Shown here: piece by piece, positions 19,239 to 28,998 of the stretch | Layout: each line of letters opens with the position of its first letter | Position numbering within the stretch: position 1 is the first letter of the stretch | NCBI GenBank assembly: GCA_965214485.1 | Contig: CBDCBW010000015.1 | Span: forward strand, 434,001-498,000 | Reading direction: 5' to 3' | DNA length: 64,000 nucleotides | From: JANQRZ01 sp965214485 | GTDB taxonomy: Bacteria; Bacteroidota; Rhodothermia; Rhodothermales; JANQRZ01 | The notes under the pieces: generated by a model | The model's input: only the letters and a program-made list of their open reading frames with translations | Databases searched by the model: none | What the model was told of the DNA's origin: nothing | Program-made: the position numbers and the translations under genes

Positions 19239-19516
19239 TCGCCCGCCGCGTGCTGCACGTCGTCCACGATGCCGACGATCGTGGCGTCGGTGGCGGTGAG
19301 GTCGTTCGGGGGGCGGAAGGGGATGGCGGCTTCGGCGCTGCTCACGTAGATCACGCGGTCGCCCGGCCCCGCGTCCACGGTGTCGAGGCTCACGATGGGG
19401 CCGCCCTTCGGCGAGCCGTCGACGTGCAGCGGCTGGACGAGCAGCATCCGCTTGCCTTCGAGCGACGGGTCCTTCCGCGTCGCCCACACGCTCCCGATGA
19501 CGTGCCCGAGGTTCAT
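19235..19516 (-). CDS. EutN/CcmL family microcompartment vertex-like protein (copy A)
   Basis: The 93-residue protein opens with MNLGHVIGSVWATRKD, the hallmark of the pentameric EutN/CcmL fold (PF03319), and contains the typical VQPLHVDG, VSLDTVDAGPGDRVIYVSS and ATDATIVGIVDDV strands. It overlaps copy B by four bases (ATGA). No hexameric shell protein or encapsulated enzyme is seen in this window. It could cap a microcompartment encoded elsewhere or have been recruited as a free pentamer. Confidence 0.9.
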   Translation of the reverse strand: MNLGHVIGSVWATRKDPSLEGKRMLLVQPLHVDGSPKGGPIVSLDTVDAGPGDRVIYVSSAEAAIPFRPPNDLTATDATIVGIVDDVQHAAGD

Positions 19517-19806
19517 GCGCCCAGCGCCGCCACCGCGTTTTCGTCCACGTCGAGCCGGTCGACGATGGCCATGATGACGGCGTCGACGGGCTTGCCCTGC
19601 GTCAGCTCGGTCTGCCGCCCGCTCGACCCCTGCGCGACGAGCACGACCTCGCCGACGCCCGCCCCGACCGAGTCCACGGCGACGACGAAGCTCTCTTTCT
19701 CCTCCAGGTCCAGCCCGACCTCGCAGACGATCTGAAACGTCATCCCGACGGTCTGCTCGTCCTTGCGCGTGGCCCACACGGTGCCGATGACTTTGCCGAG
19801 AAGCAT
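19513..19806 (-). CDS. EutN/CcmL family microcompartment vertex-like protein (copy B)
   Basis: The 97-residue paralogue of the downstream gene starts MLLGKVIGTVWATRKDEQT and has the family strands VVAVDSVGAGVGEVVLVAQG and PVDAVIMAIVDRLDVD. It is the first gene of a two-gene, translationally coupled unit. Two adjacent vertex paralogues without shell genes are unusual and suggest a satellite locus. Confidence 0.9.
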   Translation of the reverse strand: MLLGKVIGTVWATRKDEQTVGMTFQIVCEVGLDLEEKESFVVAVDSVGAGVGEVVLVAQGSSGRQTELTQGKPVDAVIMAIVDRLDVDENAVAALGA

Positions 19807-19891
19807 GGGGAGGGCCGGGAGGAGGCAGGGGAGAATCGGGGGCCGGCAAGCTACGGAAGACCTGCGTGCTCTGCCTTCTGCCCGCCGGCCT

Positions 19892-20296
19892 TCAGCGCTC
19901 GCCGGCGGGGACGAGGGCGAGGGTGCAGCGGCTGACGCAGACGAGGCGGCCCGCGTCGTCGGAGATGCGGACCTGCCAGACCTGGGTGGTGCGCCCCGCG
20001 TGGAGGCGCTCGGCGACGGCGCGGAGCGTGCCCGCCTGCACCGGGCGGACGTGGTTGGCGTTGATCTCGAGCCCGAAGGCGACCTTCTCCGGCAGGCTCG
20101 ACGCCGTGCCCGCGACGCTCGCGACGGTCTCGGCGAGGACCACGCTCGCGCCGCCGTGGAGGTAGCCCAGCGGCTGGTGGTGCTGCGCCGTCACCGGCAT
20201 CGTGGCGACGGCCCGCTCGTCCTCGACCTCTTCGAACTCGATGCCGAGGAGCCCGGCGAGACCGGCGGTGGCGGGAAGCGAATCGGGGAGCGGCAT
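19892..20296 (-). CDS. PaaI-type hotdog-fold thioesterase
   Basis: The 134-residue acyl-CoA thioesterase of the 4HBT family has the hotdog signature HHQPLGYLHGGASVVLAETVAS with the catalytic Glu, and NANHVRPVQAGTLRAVAE. Close relatives hydrolyse phenylacetyl-CoA or the menaquinone intermediate 1,4-dihydroxy-2-naphthoyl-CoA. No menaquinone gene is nearby to decide between them. It is a single-gene unit upstream of the vertex-like pair, with an 85-bp gap. Confidence 0.9.
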   Translation of the reverse strand: MPLPDSLPATAGLAGLLGIEFEEVEDERAVATMPVTAQHHQPLGYLHGGASVVLAETVASVAGTASSLPEKVAFGLEINANHVRPVQAGTLRAVAERLHAGRTTQVWQVRISDDAGRLVCVSRCTLALVPAGER

Positions 20297-20369
20297 GGCG
20301 AGCGAGGCAGGGGTGCCGCAAGGTACACCCGGAGGACGGTGAGACGGAGGGCAGGGGATGGGGCTTGAG

Positions 20370-20428
20370 ACGCCGCAGGGCCCTTCAGGGGCCTCGCCGA
20401 GCCAGGACCCGGATTAACGTGACGGGGC

Positions 20429-20429
<1 letters not shown>
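20370..20429. mobile_element. Right-end fragment of MITE family 1
   Basis: Sixty bases from ACGCCGCAGGGCCC to CGTGACGGGGCC match the right ends of the elements at 39516-39677 and 60591-60770. The left half is missing. The flanking TA (20430-20431) and the terminal C of the element form the stop codon of the sensor kinase read on the minus strand. Confidence 0.85.
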
Positions 20430-22363
<1,934 letters not shown>

Positions 22364-22452
22364 CGTCCGTAGGTCTGGCAGCGTAGGCGTGCGGGGCGGA
22401 ACGACCACGACTGGAGCCCGCTGCGTGTCCAGCCCTCGGCGGGCCCTGCTCC

Positions 22453-22496
22453 ACGAGGAGCGGCTTCAACGAGGAGCGGCTTCAACGAGGAGCGGC
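22453..22496. repeat. 16-bp tandem repeat upstream of the sensor kinase
   Basis: ACGAGGAGCGGCTTCA is repeated 2.75 times (22453, 22469, 22485) in the 5' region of the kinase gene, about 90 bp before its start. The remainder of 22364-22622 holds nothing I can support. Confidence 0.75.
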
Positions 22497-22622
22497 GTCC
22501 CTGCGCGCTGCGGCCTCGCCTTTCGTCAAACCGGCGCGACCTCGTGCCGCGCTATTAAAGGGCGACCGGTGGGGTAGAAACGAACCGAGCGTGGGTAGAA
22601 TCCACGCCCGGCGGGACCCGGT

Positions 22623-22946
22623 TCAGTCGTTCAGCTTCCGGTCCCACCACACCAACATGCCCTCTTCCGATCGCCCGAGGGGCGCGCCCGCGTCGCAGTA
22701 CTCACTCCACATCATGGAGCGAATCTGGGCGGTATAGGCAGGTTCGCCGTCGGTGAGGTGAAGGATGCGGCTAGTCATGCGCACCCGGCTCGACTCGGCG
22801 ACGGCGGGGGCGACGGTGGGTGTGGGCAAGGAGTGCGGCATAGAATCGAGGGGAGTGGGCTCTGTCGGAGGAGCGTCTCCTAATTCCATGCCACGTGCTG
22901 CGTCACGCCCAGGGGCTGCAGGACTGTTCTGGCGAGGCTGAGACAT
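22623..22946 (-). CDS. Small hypothetical protein
   Basis: The ATG ending at 22946 gives 107 residues. An upstream GTG at 22970 is possible. The N-terminal half is Pro-rich and low-complexity; the C-terminal half (HLTDGEPAYTAQIRSMMWSE, ending SEEGMLVWWDRKLND) has the composition of a real folded domain. I recognise no family. An AT-rich promoter-like region separates it from the divergent oxoamine synthase gene. Confidence 0.5.
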   Translation of the reverse strand: MSQPRQNSPAAPGRDAARGMELGDAPPTEPTPLDSMPHSLPTPTVAPAVAESSRVRMTSRILHLTDGEPAYTAQIRSMMWSEYCDAGAPLGRSEEGMLVWWDRKLND

Positions 22947-22970
22947 AGGAGAGTAGATAGGCGAAAACAC

Positions 22971-23182
22971 GTTAGTTGTAATGCAGCCGAGGCAACAGTA
23001 GTGAGCAGTCCAGTTAGCACCCGTTAATTATAAACTTACGCCGGATTCTAGAATTAATTATCGCAGGTGGGGTTTTTTTTCTCCTTTCTGTGCTTTTATT
23101 TAAAGCCAGCGTTTTTCCTCTAGGTCTCACTCAAGGATTCCCCCATGGCTCGTTGGGGACCTTACCTACCCACCCCGAACCT
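22971..23182. promoter_or_regulatory. AT-rich divergent promoter region
   Basis: This stretch is strikingly AT-rich for the window, with TTAATTATAAACTTACG, AATTAATTATCG, an eight-T run near 23073 and TTTTATTTAAAG. It separates the divergent small hypothetical gene and the alpha-oxoamine synthase gene. The promoters of both genes should lie here. I cannot assign exact -33/-7 boxes. Confidence 0.5.
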
Positions 23183-24613
23183 ATGAGCATCCAGCACACT
23201 ACAGACCGTCCGCCTCAAGCCGATTCGTCTGCGCACGAGGACTCGCCTGCGCACGAAGCTAGCGAATCCCTCAACCTCCGGGAGATGCTGAAACGCGCGC
23301 ACCGGATGCGCCTCACCGAGCGAGCGCGGTTCTTCTCGACCTGGATCCGGCAGCTCCACCAGCGAGGCGGAAGCCTGCACCTCCGCCCCATCGGCTCGGT
23401 GACCGACCGCGTCACCCTCGTCGGGAACCACAACACGGACGAGACCCGCCCGATGCTGATGTTCGGGTCGAACTCGTACCTCGGGCTGATGGGGCACCCC
23501 TACGTCCGGCAGAAGATGAAGGACGCCGTCGACACCTACGGCGTCGGCGTCAGCGGCTCGCCGCTGCTCAACGGGCGCGGGATGCTGCATGTCGAGCTCG
23601 AGGAGCGCATCGCGGCGCTCAAGGGCAAGGAGGACGCGCTCCTCTTCCAGAGCGGCTACGGGGCCAACGTCGGCCTGCTCTCGACGCTCGCCGGCAAGCA
23701 CGACCACGTCCTCTTCGACGAGCTCAGCCACGCCTCCTTCCGCGACGGCATCCGCATGAGCTTCGCCCAGAACCAGAAGTTCGGGCATAACAAGGTCGCC
23801 GACCTCGAGGGCTACCTCGAAGGGCTGTCGGAGCGCACCGGCGAGGCGTTCGTCGGGGTCGAGGGGGTCTACTCGATGGACGGCGACCTCGCCCCGCTCG
23901 ACCGGATCGCCCCGGTCTGCCGCAAGCACGGCGCGCTGCTCATGGTCGACGACGCGCACGGCACGGGCGTGACCGGGCCGGGCGGCCGCGGCACCGCCGC
24001 CCACTTCGGCGTCACCGACGAGGTGGACCTCATCCTGAGCACCTTCTCGAAGACCTTCGGCGTCACCGGAGCGGCGGTCTGCACGACCCGCCCCATCGCC
24101 GACTTCCTGCGGTACTACGCCCGCAGCTACGTTTTCTCGTCGTCCCTCCCGCCGGCCTCGGTGGCAGCGGTGCTCGCAAGCCTCGACGTGATGGAGCGCG
24201 AGCCGGGCCGCGTCGAGCGGCTCCACCACCTGATCGACTACACCGTGCGCGGCCTCCGGCACCTGGGCTTCGAGCTGCCCGATCACGCGTCGGCGATCAT
24301 CGCGCTGCGGGCCCCGGCCGGGATGCCGATCCGCGAGGCCATCGTCGAGCTCAACCAGCGCGGCGTCTTCCTCAACTCGATCGAGTACCCGGCGGTGCCG
24401 ACCGGCGAGGAGCGCTTCCGCATCAGCCTCATGGCGACGCACACCGAGGAGGACATCGACCGCCTCCTCGAGGTCTTCGCCGACGTGTGGGACCGGTACG
24501 CGCCGCCCGAGCACCGGCTCAGCCGGTCCGGCCCGCTCAACCTCCCGCTCTTCGGCGACGGTGTGGCGCAGGGGGAGCCGGCGCTCGTGCCCGGACGCAG
24601 CGCGTCGGCCTGA
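23183..24613 (+). CDS. Alpha-oxoamine synthase family PLP enzyme
   Basis: The ATG at 23183 gives 476 residues. The fold-type I aminotransferase condenses an amino acid with an acyl thioester and releases CO2. Seen are SNSYLGLMGHP, GSGVSGSPLL-like YGVGVSGSPLLNG, VDDAHGTGVTG and the PLP lysine in STFSKTFGVTGA. An extra N-terminal segment of about 75 residues precedes the core. Relatives include serine palmitoyltransferase, glycine C-acetyltransferase and the cysteate-using CapB of sulfonolipid synthesis, known in Salinibacter and other Bacteroidota. Sphingolipid or sulfonolipid base synthesis is more likely than threonine breakdown because no threonine dehydrogenase is adjacent, but the substrate is not settled. 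Confidence 0.85.
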   Translation: MSIQHTTDRPPQADSSAHEDSPAHEASESLNLREMLKRAHRMRLTERARFFSTWIRQLHQRGGSLHLRPIGSVTDRVTLVGNHNTDETRPMLMFGSNSYLGLMGHPYVRQKMKDAVDTYGVGVSGSPLLNGRGMLHVELEERIAALKGKEDALLFQSGYGANVGLLSTLAGKHDHVLFDELSHASFRDGIRMSFAQNQKFGHNKVADLEGYLEGLSERTGEAFVGVEGVYSMDGDLAPLDRIAPVCRKHGALLMVDDAHGTGVTGPGGRGTAAHFGVTDEVDLILSTFSKTFGVTGAAVCTTRPIADFLRYYARSYVFSSSLPPASVAAVLASLDVMEREPGRVERLHHLIDYTVRGLRHLGFELPDHASAIIALRAPAGMPIREAIVELNQRGVFLNSIEYPAVPTGEERFRISLMATHTEEDIDRLLEVFADVWDRYAPPEHRLSRSGPLNLPLFGDGVAQGEPALVPGRSASA

Positions 24614-24637
24614 GCGCCTCCGGCCCCGACCCGAGGT

Positions 24638-24667
24638 GCCGAACCCGAGCACGCCGAACCCGAGCAC
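24638..24667. repeat. 15-bp tandem duplication between convergent genes
   Basis: GCCGAACCCGAGCAC occurs twice in tandem (24638-24652, 24653-24667) in the 60-bp gap between the oxoamine synthase and the convergent GAF-protein gene. Confidence 0.75.
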
Positions 24668-24673
24668 CGGGCG

Positions 24674-26050
24674 TCACCCGATCACGACGTGCTCCGGCGT
24701 GGCGAGCGCCTCCTGAAGCGCGTTCGCCGCGTCGGCGCGCAGCGCGTCGGCGTCACGGTGGTGTGGGGCGAGGCGGGCGACGCCCAGCGCGACCGGCAGC
24801 CGCTCGGCCTCGGCGCGAGCGCGCACGCGGGCGGCCCACGCCTCGATGCCTTGGGCGTCTTCGTGGAGGAAAACCCCGACCATCAGCTCCCCGAAGCGCT
24901 CGACCCGCCCGTTGCGGCTGACGGCTTCGAGGTGCTGCTGAAGCGCGCGCTCGGCCTCGGCCACCGTCGCCTCTTCCTCCCCCGCGATGCGCTCGGCGTC
25001 GGTCTGGTAGACGAGCGCGAGCGCGAGCGGACGCCCCTCGGCGCGGGCGCGCTCCATCTCCCCGGCGATGATCGAGCGGCGGGTCGGGACGGCGGGGGAG
25101 GGCGCTTCATCGGGCTGGGTGAGCATCGCCGCGAGGAGCCCGGCGTACTGCGTGAGCAGGCTGCGCTGCCGCTCGGTGAACCCGGCCTGGTCCGGCCCCA
25201 CGTCCACGACGAGGTAGACCGGCCCGTCGCCGAGCGTGCACACCGGCACCACCGCGACGCCGCCGAGCGGCACCGCCCGTTTGTAGTGAGGCAGCGCGGC
25301 GAGGAGCGGATCGCCCGCGTCGAGCACGGTCAGGGACGGCTCCGGCGAGACGGCGTCGAAGAACACGTTGCCCGCCGGGAAGCGCCCCTCGCGGCGCGCC
25401 GCCGGGTTGTGCGAGAGCGCCGCTTCTAGGGTGGTGCCGGTGGCGTCGGTCGAGAAGAGCGCGACGGTCTGCACGTCGGTGGCAGCCCAGAGCGCGCGCA
25501 GCAGCGAGGTCACCGCCGTGGGCGAGTGCACCCGCCAGAACGGGGAGTCGTCGCGCGCCTCGAGCACGGGGGCCTCGACCGCGCCCTCGTCCGGCACGGC
25601 GCGCGCAGGAGCAGCGCGCACAGGAGCGGCGCGCGCAGGGACGGGGGGCACCGGGGGCGTAGGGGTAGCCCGGTCAGGGGCAGCCCGGCCAGGGGCCGGG
25701 TGGCGCTCCGGCAGCGGGCCGTCTTCCGGCGTGGCAGCGGCCCCGCCCGAGACCTCCACGACCGGCTCCGGCACCTCGTCGTCCGGCAGGTCCGCCTCCT
25801 CGGCCGGGCTCCCCTTCGGGCGGATGTTCGAGATGCCGAGCGAGCGGAGCTCGTCCTCGCGCGAGGGCGCGGCGGCGGCTCGCTGCTGCGCGGCGGCCTG
25901 GCGGCGGCGGCGCTTGGACGCGAGCACCAGGAGCGTCCCTAACGCGAGCGCGAGGAGGGCCGCGCCGATGCCCAGTAACCAGACATTGTCCATCAAATAC
26001 CCTAGAGTGGCTGCGATGACCGCGAGCGCAGCGACAAACACTCGGGCCAT
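24674..26050 (-). CDS. Membrane-anchored GAF protein with degenerate GGDEF-like domain
   Basis: The 458-residue protein has two N-terminal membrane helices (residues 3-45), a long Pro/Ala/Arg-rich linker (50-165), a GAF-type sensory domain (about 170-320) and a C-terminal domain (330-455) with the outline of a diguanylate cyclase. The GGDEF signature is replaced by RFGELMVGVF, so cyclase activity is not expected. It may bind a ligand or a partner instead. It is convergent with the oxoamine synthase and appears monocistronic. Confidence 0.6.
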   Translation of the reverse strand: MARVFVAALAVIAATLGYLMDNVWLLGIGAALLALALGTLLVLASKRRRRQAAAQQRAAAAPSREDELRSLGISNIRPKGSPAEEADLPDDEVPEPVVEVSGGAAATPEDGPLPERHPAPGRAAPDRATPTPPVPPVPARAAPVRAAPARAVPDEGAVEAPVLEARDDSPFWRVHSPTAVTSLLRALWAATDVQTVALFSTDATGTTLEAALSHNPAARREGRFPAGNVFFDAVSPEPSLTVLDAGDPLLAALPHYKRAVPLGGVAVVPVCTLGDGPVYLVVDVGPDQAGFTERQRSLLTQYAGLLAAMLTQPDEAPSPAVPTRRSIIAGEMERARAEGRPLALALVYQTDAERIAGEEEATVAEAERALQQHLEAVSRNGRVERFGELMVGVFLHEDAQGIEAWAARVRARAEAERLPVALGVARLAPHHRDADALRADAANALQEALATPEHVVIG

Positions 26051-26178
26051 AACGCTCTGCGCGGGCTGCGCGTGCGGAGGAGGAGAACTGCTCGGAATCT
26101 ACCGGTGCCCCCGGCCAATGTCAACCGACCGACCGCCCTCTCGGACAGAATCGCTACAGCCGGTCCCCTCGGCTGCGC

Positions 26179-26490
26179 TCAGCGCAGGTTGTCGAGATCG
26201 TCTTCCTCAAACTCCAGCTCGACCCCGCCGATGCGCCCGGCCACGAGGTTGTAGACCCAGGCCATGATGAACCCACCGATGAAACCGGCGACGAGCCCGA
26301 GGAGCGGGTAGAGAATGATCATGAACAGCCCGAGGCTGCTGCCGAATCCCGTCCCGCCGAGCTCGTCCGAGAGCGAGCCGACCATCGTCATCACGCAGCC
26401 CGCCGGGAGCGAGAAAACGAAGGCGACAGCGGCTGCGACGACGCCGTAGACTTTTGCAAAAGACAAGGGGTCGATCCTGCGTAGAATCAT
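26179..26490 (-). CDS. Small DUF3566-like membrane protein
   Basis: The ATG ending at 26490 gives 103 residues with two long membrane segments (AKVYGVVAAAVAFVFSLPAG; LGLFMIILYPLLGLVAGFIG) and an acidic tail (ELEFEEDDLDNLR). The start ILRRIDPLSFAKVYG resembles DUF3566-type proteins. It is the last gene of the R2lox-KamA gene run, 66 bp after kamA. Confidence 0.6.
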   Translation of the reverse strand: MILRRIDPLSFAKVYGVVAAAVAFVFSLPAGCVMTMVGSLSDELGGTGFGSSLGLFMIILYPLLGLVAGFIGGFIMAWVYNLVAGRIGGVELEFEEDDLDNLR

Positions 26491-26556
26491 CGGGGCCTCC
26501 GAGGGTGAGTGAGATAGATAACTACGCACGCTCGCTGAACAAATGCAACCCTCGCC

Positions 26557-27741
26557 TCAGCCCACCTCGGCGTAGCCCTCCGGCACCGGCACAAATGTCG
26601 GCGCGCCGGTCGGCAGCGTGGCGGTGCCCGGCGGCAGCTCGATGGCGGGCAACGCGAGCGCCGGGACTTCCTCTCCGAGCGGGTTCGGCTCGGCCCACAG
26701 GTCGCCGCGCGTGCTCTCGACGACGACGTGGTCGCCCGCCCGCCCGCGGACGTAGTCCCGCGTGAGCGGGATTTTGCCGAAGGGCGTGTCGAGGACGTAT
26801 CTCGGCACGGCGAAGCCGGAGGTGTGGCCGCGCAGACGATGCATCAGCGCCATCCCGGTTTCGATGGGCGTGCGGAAGGCCGCGGTGCCGCCGATGAGCT
26901 GCGCCTGGTAGAGGTAGTACGGGCGCACCCGCATCGCCACGAGCCCTTCGACGAGCGCCTTCAGCGTCGGGAGGTCGTCGTTGATGCCGCGCAGGAGCAC
27001 GGTCTGGTTGCCGACAGGCACGCCCGCGTCGGCGAGCTTCGCGCAGGCGGCGGCAGCCTCGGGGGTGAGCTCCTTCGGGTGGTTGAAGTGGGTGTTGAGC
27101 CAGACCGGGTGGTGCTGCCGGAGCAGGTCGCACAGGGCGTCGGTGATGCGGAACGGGAGCGTCACCGGGAGGCGGCTGCCGAGGCGGACGACCTCGACGT
27201 GCGGGATCGCCCAGAGCCGCCCGAGCAGCCAGCCGAGGCCCGCCTCGTTGAAGACGAGCGGGTCGCCGCCGGTCAGGAGGACATCCCGAATCTCCGGGTG
27301 CGCCGCGAGGTAGTCCAGCGCCTCGCCGAGCTCGTCCTTCCGCATCATGAAGCCCGCGTCGCCGACCATGCGCTTGCGCAGGCAGTAGCGGCAGTAGATC
27401 GCGCACTCGCTCGTGACGCAGAAGGCGACGCGGTCGCGGTAGTTGTGGATCAGGTTCTTGACCGGCGAGTGCCCCAGCTCGTCCAGCGGGTCGACGACGC
27501 CGACGATGTCCGGGGCGAGCTCGCTCATCCGGGGGACGACCTGCCGGCGGACGGGGCAGCCGGGGCCGCCCATCAGGCTGGCGTAGTACGGCGTGATGGC
27601 CCACCGGAAGACGTCCCGCGCCGCCTCAAGCGCCTGGAGTTCGTCCTCGGTCGGCTCGACGTACTGCCGGAGCCCCGCTTCGTCGCGGACGCGGTGGCGC
27701 ATCTGCCAGCGCCAGTCCGTCCACTGGGGATCACGCGTCAT
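26557..27741 (-). CDS. kamA: KamA family radical SAM aminomutase
   Basis: The 394-residue protein matches lysine 2,3-aminomutases, which use SAM, a 4Fe-4S cluster and PLP to move an amino group. The cluster cysteines are C113, C117 and C120 (CAIYCRYC). GGDPLVF, NTHFNHPKELT, NQTVLLRGINDD and HTSGFAVPRYVLDTP follow the family. Two deviations stand out: the Gly-rich PLP loop (usually PGGGGKIP) is PFGKIP, and the acidic residue in the usual Y-Q-C-D-L is Gln (YQAQL). Substrate may therefore not be lysine. It overlaps the zinc-ribbon gene upstream by four bases. Confidence 0.85.
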   Translation of the reverse strand: MTRDPQWTDWRWQMRHRVRDEAGLRQYVEPTEDELQALEAARDVFRWAITPYYASLMGGPGCPVRRQVVPRMSELAPDIVGVVDPLDELGHSPVKNLIHNYRDRVAFCVTSECAIYCRYCLRKRMVGDAGFMMRKDELGEALDYLAAHPEIRDVLLTGGDPLVFNEAGLGWLLGRLWAIPHVEVVRLGSRLPVTLPFRITDALCDLLRQHHPVWLNTHFNHPKELTPEAAAACAKLADAGVPVGNQTVLLRGINDDLPTLKALVEGLVAMRVRPYYLYQAQLIGGTAAFRTPIETGMALMHRLRGHTSGFAVPRYVLDTPFGKIPLTRDYVRGRAGDHVVVESTRGDLWAEPNPLGEEVPALALPAIELPPGTATLPTGAPTFVPVPEGYAEVG

Positions 27742-27980
27742 GGCCGGCCCTCCATGTTGGGGTAGCGCCGGAAGGCGCGGAGCACGGCGGGGTCGCGGGT
27801 CGCCTCGAAGGCCTCGCCGCACCGGCCGCAGCGGAAGACGATCTCTTTGGGCTGCGCCGAGATGCCGTTGAGGAAGTTCAGCCAGCCGCCGACGCCGTAG
27901 CGCATGTCGGGCCGGGCGAAGTGGTGGTAGCGGTCGTGCCCGCACCGGCAGGTCGGGCGCTCGGTTTCGGTCGTGCTCAT
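27738..27980 (-). CDS. Small zinc-ribbon-like protein coupled to kamA
   Basis: The 80-residue protein has two metal-binding knuckles, C11/C13 (TCRCGHDRYHH) and C51/C54 (FRCGRCGEAFE), consistent with one structural zinc. It overlaps kamA by an ATGA, so it is translationally coupled and may be its partner or carrier. I know no characterised homologue. Confidence 0.75.
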   Translation of the reverse strand: MSTTETERPTCRCGHDRYHHFARPDMRYGVGGWLNFLNGISAQPKEIVFRCGRCGEAFEATRDPAVLRAFRRYPNMEGRP

Positions 27981-28014
27981 GAGGATACCCTACGCCGCAG
28001 CGGGCACCGGGATT

Positions 28015-28998
28015 CTACCCCAGCCCGAGGCGACGGAGCCCGCGCGCCAGGAGGCCGGCGAGGAAGTCGGGGTAGGGCTGCCCGGCGAGCTCGGCAATGA
28101 TGGCGAAGGTGCCGTCGGGCGCGAACGTCGGGAGCGGGTTGACCTCGATGAACCACGGCTCGCCGCCGGCATCGACCCGGAAGTCGAGGCGGGCGAAGTC
28201 GAGGCACTCGAGGGCTCCGTAGACGCGGAGGGCGAGGGCGTGGAGGCGCGCTTCGAGGTCCGCGCCGAGCGCGCCGAGGTCGTAGGCGAAGGGGTCGGCG
28301 GGGTCCTCGTGTCGCTCCAGCGCGTGCAGCCCGATGCCGGTGGCCCGCTCCGTCGCGCGCTGCAACGCCGGCAGCGCCTCGCCCGGGTTGCCGACGACGG
28401 CGACGGTGAACTCGCTCCCCTCGACGAAGCGCTCCACGAGCACGTCCTGCCGGTAGAGCCGAGTCTGCCGCTCGACCTCGGCGCGCAGGGCCGCCCGGTC
28501 GCCGCACCGGCTCGACGGCGCGAGGCCCTTCGCGGTCCCCTCGTAGCGCGGCTTGACGAACACCGGAAACGGCGGCAGGCTCGCGTCGTCGATCCCGTCG
28601 CCCTCCCCCACCACGGTCCAGTCCGGCGTCGGCACGCCGGCGGCGCGGGCGACGGTTTTGGTGAGGGCCTTGTCGAGCGAGACCGACAGCGTGAGCGCGT
28701 CGGAGCCGAGGCAGGGGACGCCCGCGAGCTCGAGAAGAATCGGCGCGTGCGCCTCGCGGTTGCGGCTCCCGTAGCCCTCGGCAATCGTGACGGCGGCGTC
28801 GAGGCCGAGCGGCCGGGTCATTTTCGCCAGCAGCGACTGGGCCGAGCCGATGCGGACCGGCGCGTGGCCGAGCGCCCGCACGGCGGCTTCGAGCGCGGCG
28901 ATGGTCTCTTCGGGTTCGTACTCGGCGTCCCAGTCGGGCGGTGCCCCAGCCGGCGGCGGCGTGTCGCCGAAGCGGTCGTAGACGAGGCCGATCTTCAC
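28015..28998 (-). CDS. ATP-grasp ligase related to D-alanine--D-alanine ligase
   Basis: The 327-residue protein has an ATP-grasp fold: preATP domain (MKIGLVYDRF), the LSVSLDKALTKTVARAAGVPTP linker region, the ATP lid (FVKPRYEGTAKG), and the metal/ATP site LDFRVD then WFIEVNPLPTF. It resembles Ddl but lacks the usual peptidoglycan-cluster context, and its N-terminal loop differs, so a dedicated amino-acid ligase is as likely. Its place in an operon with a KamA-type aminomutase suggests it may ligate a beta-amino acid. That is an inference. Confidence 0.8.
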   Translation of the reverse strand: MKIGLVYDRFGDTPPPAGAPPDWDAEYEPEETIAALEAAVRALGHAPVRIGSAQSLLAKMTRPLGLDAAVTIAEGYGSRNREAHAPILLELAGVPCLGSDALTLSVSLDKALTKTVARAAGVPTPDWTVVGEGDGIDDASLPPFPVFVKPRYEGTAKGLAPSSRCGDRAALRAEVERQTRLYRQDVLVERFVEGSEFTVAVVGNPGEALPALQRATERATGIGLHALERHEDPADPFAYDLGALGADLEARLHALALRVYGALECLDFARLDFRVDAGGEPWFIEVNPLPTFAPDGTFAIIAELAGQPYPDFLAGLLARGLRRLGLG

